Source: Marthasterias glacialis
Lineage: Eukaryota; Echinodermata; Asteroidea; Forcipulatida; Asteriidae
Assembly (NCBI GenBank): GCA_911728455.2
Contig: OU452235.1
Coordinates: 11,022,634 to 11,086,633 of the forward strand
Length of the DNA stretch: 64,000 bases
Reading direction: 5' to 3'
Part shown: positions 62,601 through 64,000 of the stretch, in pieces
Numbering within the stretch: position 1 is the first letter of the stretch
How the letters are laid out: each line of letters begins with the position of its first letter
The notes under the pieces: generated by a model
Databases searched by the model: none
What the model was told of the DNA's origin: nothing
Seen by the model: the letters and a program-made list of their open reading frames with translations, nothing else
Position numbers and translations under genes: made by a program

Positions 62601-63432
62601 CACCATCTGTTGATCTCTTTTGAGTGATGGTGTTTAGTTCTTATATAGCGCATTTCACAATAACGTCGCAATGCGCTTGACATTAGTGCCCTGGTCATTG
62701 GGCAAATAACAGTCCTGTAATCTTTCTCAGCTCCTTGGGGAGTATACAGCCCCGAGCTGGCAGAGCACTCTGAAGGCTTTTTCAAACACAATATCAACCT
62801 CTACCCTCGCAGGTACCCATCTATAACCCTAGGTGAAGAGAAGCAATTATAGTAAAGTATCTTGGTCAAGGACACAAGTTCCATGACTGGTAGTGTCACA
62901 ATTTTATTGTCAGTCACAGAGTGTGGGTTTGAATCCCGGCCTGGCTGGTCATGATGGTTGTGTCCTTTAATTGAGACATAAAGCCCTAGGTTCCATTGTA
63001 CTAGGATGGATAACCCATGTAGAAGAATCCAGAACACGTATCGTTGAAGAGCAGGGGTTTATCTCGGTGTTACTGGTTCATTGCAAGCAGCCTTGTCTAC
63101 AGGTTTCCACAGGCTTCCAAGTTACAGTGATTTAAGTTTACCTTTGAGGCATTCTTGGTTTCATTACCAGAAATTGATAACAGTAATAATCAATTATTCA
63201 TTGTTACCATAATGCTGACGATGAACAGATTTTTGAGGGGGCAGGTGAACAAAAACTTACCCTATTGAGCTCTGAGTTACAAATCTCATGAAGGAATGAC
63301 TCAAGTCATGTTTGTCGCTCATGTAGCAGATTGTACACAGATCGTAGTCATGACAATCGATGCATTTCCATCTCATGCCCTTGATACCATGACGTTTACA
63401 GGCATCACATATGATGTTGGGGTGTTTGACAC
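34670..63432 (-). CDS. MIB2: Mind bomb 2 (MIB2) E3 ubiquitin ligase, 5'-incomplete, 19 coding exons visible
   Basis: Exons (minus): 63261-63432, 60129-60235, 59577-59771, 57440-57585, 54093-54203, 53105-53209, 49431-49599, 47928-48061, 47664-47812, 46413-46569, 46081-46235, 44547-44673, 43584-43793, 42370-42548, 41337-41628, 38745-38856, 38180-38245, 35952-36044, 34670-34911. All introns are GT-AG. Phases join to 2,921 nt, about 973 residues. Order: ZZ finger, second Mib-Herc2 domain, REP repeats, ankyrins, three RINGs. It ubiquitinates Delta/Jagged in signal-sending cells to drive ligand endocytosis. The ZZ wording ([16 protein letters not shown]) and GRSVAN...[13 protein letters not shown] match vertebrate MIB2 better than MIB1. 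Odd points: three RINGs (vertebrate MIB2 has two) and introns full of transposons. The first Mib-Herc2 exon should lie past position 64000. Confidence 0.94.
35423..35708. mobile_element. MITE in the last MIB2 intron, about 286 bp
   Basis: Inverted arms: TTGAATAATGTCTGG...ACTTGCTTAGTCACAAGTTA, then TTGAATTCCTCAGACTATAG, and their complements on the right. A second family member lies at 44933-45197. Confidence 0.7.
36662..36734 (+). pseudogene. tRNA-like sequence (pseudo-tRNA or SINE head)
   Basis: Has a well-paired acceptor stem (GGCTGGA with TCCAGTC), a D-arm with A box TAGCTCAGTTGGTAGAGC, a possible 7-nt anticodon loop ACGTTAA (anticodon GTT, Asn) on a stem with several G-U pairs, and a B box AGGTTCAAATCCC. 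The T stem is poorly paired and the sequence is unlike a standard tRNA-Asn. Most likely a decayed tRNA or SINE head inside a MIB2 intron. Confidence 0.4.
36800..36960 (+). repeat. Dispersed repeat also present at 34485-34640
   Basis: The two stretches share TCCCATTACAA(A/G)ATGTAA and (G/C)TGTTGATAGACAGTTG with similar spacing. One lies just past the MIB2 stop codon and the other in an intron. Family unknown. Confidence 0.45.
38430..38700 (+). repeat. tRNA-like SINE in MIB2 intron
   Basis: A-box-like GTAGTGGTTGAGCGGTCAAGAGC is followed by a weak B box (GGGTTTGAAATC) and a body containing GAGTTGAGACGGTTTGAGAA, also seen in the 56991 copy. Old and diverged. Confidence 0.45.
38853..39292. repeat. 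Perfect 220 bp tandem duplication that includes a MIB2 splice acceptor
   Basis: Copies at 38853-39072 and 39073-39292 appear identical by eye. The left edge of copy 1 carries the 3' splice site of MIB2 exon 38745-38856 (minus strand), so copy 2 provides an identical decoy acceptor 220 bp upstream in the transcript. The unit holds an open frame on either strand (minus: [16 protein letters not shown]) that may descend from a mobile element but which I do not recognise. Recent event or assembly artefact. Confidence 0.85.
40842..41161. repeat. Possible TIR-bounded element
   Basis: The word TTTATAACACCTC at 40842 is matched by GAGGTGTTATAAA at about 41149-41162, which would give about 320 bp with 13 bp inverted ends. 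The interior has no frame. Weak evidence; it abuts the next MITE. Confidence 0.35.
41162..41325. mobile_element. Palindromic MITE, 164 bp, touching a MIB2 donor site
   Basis: Ends ACAAATATTGACTGCTT and complement; long arms around GGCGTAGTAAAACTAGTCAC and TATCTTCCC. It stops about 10 bp from the 5' splice site of the RING 1 exon (41335-41336). A strong hairpin therefore forms almost at the start of that intron in the pre-mRNA. Confidence 0.75.
41750..41913. mobile_element. MITE with 'TTAGGACTAGTCC' core, copy 1
   Basis: Ends GGTGTGGATTTCACAAAGC and GCTTTGTGAAATCCACCCC, with an internal short tandem series of TAAGTTAGGACTAGTC. Copy 2 is at 54412-54558. The shared ends and internal repeats define a MITE family. 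Confidence 0.75.
41935..42092. repeat. Short self-complementary repeat (AGCC/GGCT rich)
   Basis: GGCTTAGGCTCCGTC faces GAGCCTAAGCCAGA across about 100 bp. A related half is at about 42990-43120 (GGCTTAGGCTCCATCAGTA). Probably a decayed MITE. Confidence 0.45.
42180..42345 (+). repeat. SINE body fragment
   Basis: Contains CACTTAAACCATAATTGC, AAAAGAACCCAGT and TCTCATAATTCAAAA, as in the tRNA-SINE bodies, without the tRNA head. Confidence 0.5.
42370..49599 (-). CDS. MIB2: MIB2 part 2: REP end and ankyrin-repeat exons
   Basis: Exon 49431-49599 ends the REP region ([11 protein letters not shown]). Exons 47928-48061, 47664-47812, 46413-46569, 46081-46235, 44547-44673, 43584-43793 and 42370-42548 encode eight to nine ankyrin repeats. 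Typical TPLHxAAxxGH-like cores are [53 protein letters not shown] and [13 protein letters not shown]. The last exon ([20 protein letters not shown]) matches the vertebrate MIB2 stretch before the RINGs. Exon borders fall inside repeats, as usual for this family. Confidence 0.92.
43806..43905 (+). repeat. tRNA-like SINE head in MIB2 intron
   Basis: A box TGGTCTAGTGGTTAGAATA, then ATCTGCTCTAGAATGC, then B box ATGGGTTCGAATCCCA. Same family as 28470-28562. It starts just 13 bp upstream of the 43584-43793 exon acceptor (in transcript terms), so the branch region may lie in SINE-derived DNA. Confidence 0.5.
44933..45197. mobile_element. MITE, second copy of the 35423 family
   Basis: Shares TTGAATAATGTCTGATACA, TTGAATTCCTCAGTCT and the complement ends (AAAAGCTTGCCCCAA; TTAACTTGTGAC). 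Inverted arms are less perfect than at 35423. Copy B of another element starts immediately after it. Confidence 0.65.
45199..45853 (-). mobile_element. Non-autonomous DNA element, copy B
   Basis: Inverted relative to copy A at 26176-27046 and about 200 bp shorter. Ends AGACCGATTGCATGACC and (minus) GACCGTTTGTGCGACCC; both ends carry a CACGTG-containing word. A minus-strand open stretch reads [20 protein letters not shown] and is partly kept in copy A. Confidence 0.65.
48661..48834. mobile_element. TIR element, 174 bp
   Basis: Ends GGCTGGTTTATAGTCGG and complement CCGACTATAAACCAGCC. The interior holds inverted GTCGACAATA-type words. A similar design is seen at 54856-54955. Confidence 0.65.
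48858..49275 (+). repeat. tRNA-derived SINE, near full length
   Basis: Head GTCGTGGCCGAGCGGATAAG (A box) and GGGTTTGAGTCCC (B box), body landmarks TGTCCTTAAGCAAGACACTT, AACCCAGTGCACTTATCGC and AGAGAAGGGGTTCGCC, and tail GCACTATATAAGAACTG then TTATTATT. The best-preserved of its family here. Confidence 0.8.
50060..52701 (+). mobile_element. Ty3/gypsy LTR retroelement fossil (integrase end plus 3' LTR) in MIB2 intron
   Basis: Plus strand, antisense to MIB2, inside the 49600-53104 intron. Parts: the C-terminal part of an integrase with the characteristic [12 protein letters not shown]-type signature; an open frame at 50283-51518 carrying the integrase C-terminal region and a Ser/Thr/Gln-rich tail; a polypurine tract at about 52012-52021; one LTR at 52027-52701. 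Gag, protease, reverse transcriptase, RNase H and the 5' LTR are absent. It is broken and 5'-truncated, with a few breaks visible. Fairly old, though the tail frame remains open. Confidence 0.85.
52027..52701 (+). repeat. 3' LTR of the Ty3/gypsy fossil
   Basis: 675 bp, bounded by inverted TGTGACG and CGTCACA and preceded by a purine tract (AAGGGGGA). It contains a 54 bp internal direct repeat at 52137-52190 and 52613-52666, near-identical (TTAAAGACATGTTTATCTTC). The five bases after it (CTAAT) would be one half of the target duplication; the other half is not found because the 5' end is missing. Confidence 0.75.
52749..53043. mobile_element. MITE, about 295 bp, near the second REP exon
   Basis: Ends CAATGGGCCTTATTTTTGAC (then AGCAAGAGGGC) and the complement GCCCTCTTGCTGTCAAAAAT...GGCCTATTG. 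It lies about 60 bp inside the intron from the 53105-53209 exon. Confidence 0.7.
53105..63432 (-). CDS. MIB2: MIB2 part 1: ZZ, Mib-Herc2 and REP exons
   Basis: Exon 63261-63432 encodes the ZZ zinc finger, with Cys pairs CDAC, CIDC and CTIC and the final His pair near HDLSH. Exons 60129-60235 and 59577-59771 form one Mib-Herc2 domain ([46 protein letters not shown]). Exons 57440-57585 and 54093-54203 give the first REP pair ([21 protein letters not shown]). Exon 53105-53209 begins the second REP pair ([13 protein letters not shown]), which is completed by 49431-49599. In MIB proteins these domains bind the Notch ligand tail. Confidence 0.92.
53338..53640 (+). repeat. tRNA-derived SINE
   Basis: A box ATGTGGCCGAGCGGTTTAGT, B box GTGGGTTCGAGTCAC, body TGTCCTTAAGCAAGACA and AGAAGGGGTTTGCC. 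Same family as 48858. A second tail-only copy follows at 53820-53951. Confidence 0.75.
53820..53951 (+). repeat. SINE tail fragment
   Basis: ACTTATCGCTAAGAGAAGGG, TGAATGCGCTGCACCACC and TCTCATAATTCAAAA match the 3' part of the tRNA-SINE family. Confidence 0.6.
54280..54411. repeat. Dispersed repeat with inverted AAGATTAATCTTAAGATG words
   Basis: TTTCACAAAGAGCTAAGATT at the left and CATCTTAAGATGAATCTTAG at the right are inverted words. The stretch abuts the MITE at 54412 and shares its TTTCACAAAG start, so it may be a distant relative. Confidence 0.45.
54412..54558. mobile_element. MITE with 'TTAGGACTAGTCC' core, copy 2
   Basis: Ends GGGGTGGATTTCACAAAGC and TTTTGTGAAATCCACCCC. Interior of repeated CCTAAGTTAGGACTAGT. 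High similarity to 41750-41913. Confidence 0.75.
54856..54955. mobile_element. Palindromic MITE, 100 bp
   Basis: TAAAGCCCGGTTCATACTTC at the left and its complement at the right, with a short GC-containing middle. Confidence 0.7.
55116..55238 (-). repeat. Fragment of the 31671-32352 repeat family
   Basis: TTTCATAGAGCTGCTTAGAC, GGATACCAGTCACAGATGGT and GACATGGTATT match the minus-orientation unit at 32163-32352. Confidence 0.6.
55241..56089. mobile_element. Pogo/Tigger-like non-autonomous element, 849 bp, TA target duplication
   Basis: Terminal inverted repeats CAGTCGACTCTCGTTAATAC and complement, flanked by TA on both sides (55239-55240 and 56090-56091). Sub-terminal ATACGAG words repeat several times in both arms. 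TIR wording and the TA target fit the pogo branch of Tc1/mariner. No transposase frame remains. Confidence 0.8.
56145..56645 (+). repeat. Two-copy direct repeat, unit about 256 bp
   Basis: Copies start at 56145 and 56401 and share CACCTCTACTGATGCTAC, ATTTCCCAAACTATAG, GTCCCTACTGTATCATTTT and CCATAAAATC in the same order. Similarity is moderate to high. No frame. Confidence 0.7.
56991..57338 (+). repeat. tRNA-derived SINE, diverged
   Basis: Head GTCATGGCCGAGTGGTC, body CACTGAGCCATAATTGCTCC, GAGTTGAGAAAGTTTGAGGA, then GCGCTATATAAGAACC and a TTATTATTATT tail. It ends about 100 bp from the 57440-57585 MIB2 exon. Confidence 0.7.
58276..59086. mobile_element. hAT-like non-autonomous element, 811 bp, with 8 bp target duplication
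   Basis: Flanked by GAACATAT on both sides (58268-58275 and 59087-59094). Terminal inverted repeats TAAGCCTGTGC and GCACAGGCTTA, followed by further inverted, more diverged words. An 8 bp duplication with short TIRs is the hallmark of hAT elements. The interior shows no transposase, though it has a minus-strand open stretch (58553-58846) without known motif. Confidence 0.8.
59108..59545. repeat. Minisatellite, short GTGACAC-type units
   Basis: Some twenty degenerate units of about 15-33 bp built on GGTGACACCTTGAGGACA. Both strands stay partly open ([11 protein letters not shown]-like on the minus strand), an effect of the repeat and not a gene. It ends about 30 bp from the 59577-59771 MIB2 exon. 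Confidence 0.85.
60311..62250. mobile_element. Pogo-like DNA transposon remnant, about 1.94 kb
   Basis: Inverted ends CCGTATTTTCCTGCGTA and complement (TACGCAGGAAAATATGG), with sub-terminal TATAAGGCGCA words in both arms. The left flank is TA; the right flank is CA, probably a mutated TA. A short plus-strand piece at 61216-61275 ([19 protein letters not shown], stop) resembles the acidic C-terminal end of pogo/Tigger-type transposases. The rest of the transposase is missing. The interior includes the 61740 tandem repeat. Confidence 0.7.
61740..62165. repeat. Degenerate tandem repeat inside the pogo-like element
   Basis: About six units of 65-80 bp with the common words ACACAGTAAGGT, GTCGGAAA and GCATGATAA-like. 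Open frames on the minus strand (61734-62150) are repeat by-products. Confidence 0.65.
62465..63125. repeat. Cluster of SINE pieces in both orientations
   Basis: A head fragment at about 62471 (TGGCCGAGCGGACTAGTGC), a minus-oriented tail at about 62640-62700 (TTCTTATATAGCGCATTTC) and a plus body at 62915-63125 (GTGTGGGTTTGAATCCC, GAATCCAGAACACGTATCG, AGCAGGGGTTTATCTCGGTG). Nested or recombined copies. Confidence 0.55.
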
Positions 63433-64000
63433 CTGAAAAATAAAACAATGAAATAAAAATACTCTCTCTGATCAAAAGGCATGCCCTCTCACCCACTCTC
63501 AGGACATCATCAGATTCAACAGTTTTGACCAATAGGTCACTGTCACTAAGGTATTCTCAGTACAATCAGCCAGGTCTTTGTTTTTTCATGCACAGGTCTG
63601 GTGTTTGTCAGTGTGTGCAGTATAACAAGTGCTTCATTGTTTGTGGTTCCCACATGCACAGTGGGTAGTTTCGCCGATTGGTTTGGCAATAATTAGAAAT
63701 CGGAAAAACCAGTTATCAAGTCGTTCCTTTTTCTCAACTGATCAAAAGACTCTAGGGTAATAATACAATCTAAGACAATTAACACTTACATAATTTTCAA
63801 CAATTCTAGTTTTTTTCACAACATGGAGGAATGGTCTAGCACTGAATACTTGGTGAGCTTGTAGAGGTGCTCCGCCTTGCTAAACACTGGCTTGATATTT
63901 TTCATCTTTTCCTTTTTATCTTAATTCATATATTTGTAGTTTTTTGTACACATTTATCGTAATTTGTAATTTGTGCAAAGTGTAATAAAATATATAAATA
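63433..64000. other. MIB2 intron continuing past the window edge
   Basis: AT-rich, with no Mib-Herc2 coding similarity on the minus strand (no VVRGxDW-type stretch). The exon(s) for the N terminus and first Mib-Herc2 domain must lie beyond 64000. Confidence 0.6.

Overview
This 64 kb window looks like nuclear DNA of a deuterostome invertebrate, most likely an echinoderm and possibly a sea star. It has AT-rich, intron-rich sequence, GT-AG introns, frequent 'aggccta' motifs, tRNA-headed SINEs, many small palindromic MITEs, and genes closest to bilaterian Notch-pathway families. The species call is inference; the gene family calls are strong.

Layout. (1) 1-2886: upstream DNA and a GC-richer promoter-like stretch. 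(2) 2887-8769, plus strand: a four-exon hairy/enhancer-of-split (HES) bHLH-Orange repressor gene ending in WRPW plus a short tail. (3) 8770-19005: no gene that I can support; several MITEs and a ~330 bp direct repeat. (4) 19006-20923, minus strand: a second, three-exon HES gene ending in WRPWY, with a compact promoter at about 21.0-21.5 kb and a GC-rich candidate enhancer at 23.04-23.22 kb. (5) 23.3-34.6 kb: intergenic, with MITEs and SINE pieces. (6) 34670-63432, minus strand: a MIB2 (mind bomb 2) E3 ubiquitin ligase gene. Nineteen coding exons are visible and the 5' end lies beyond the window. They read ZZ, Mib-Herc2, two MIB-type REP pairs, about eight to nine ankyrin repeats and three RING fingers. 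The exon phases join without a break: 2,921 coding nt, which is 973 codons plus 2 nt of a split codon at the 5' edge. MIB2 introns hold a 5'-truncated Ty3/gypsy fossil with one LTR, a hAT-like element with an 8 bp target duplication, two pogo-like elements, tRNA-SINEs, a minisatellite and a perfect 220 bp tandem duplication.

How the genes work together. Mind bomb ligases ubiquitinate Delta/Jagged ligands in signal-sending cells and so start Notch signalling. HES repressors are the direct transcriptional output in receiving cells. An input-side regulator and two output genes of one pathway therefore sit within 64 kb. In human, MIB2, HES4, HES5, HES3 and HES2 all lie on 1p36, so this may be a remnant of an ancient deuterostome HES-MIB2 linkage. 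Eight perfect CGTGGGAA (Su(H)/RBPJ) words were noticed, all in the HES half of the window. The MIB2 keeps three RING fingers, like MIB1, whereas vertebrate MIB2 has two.
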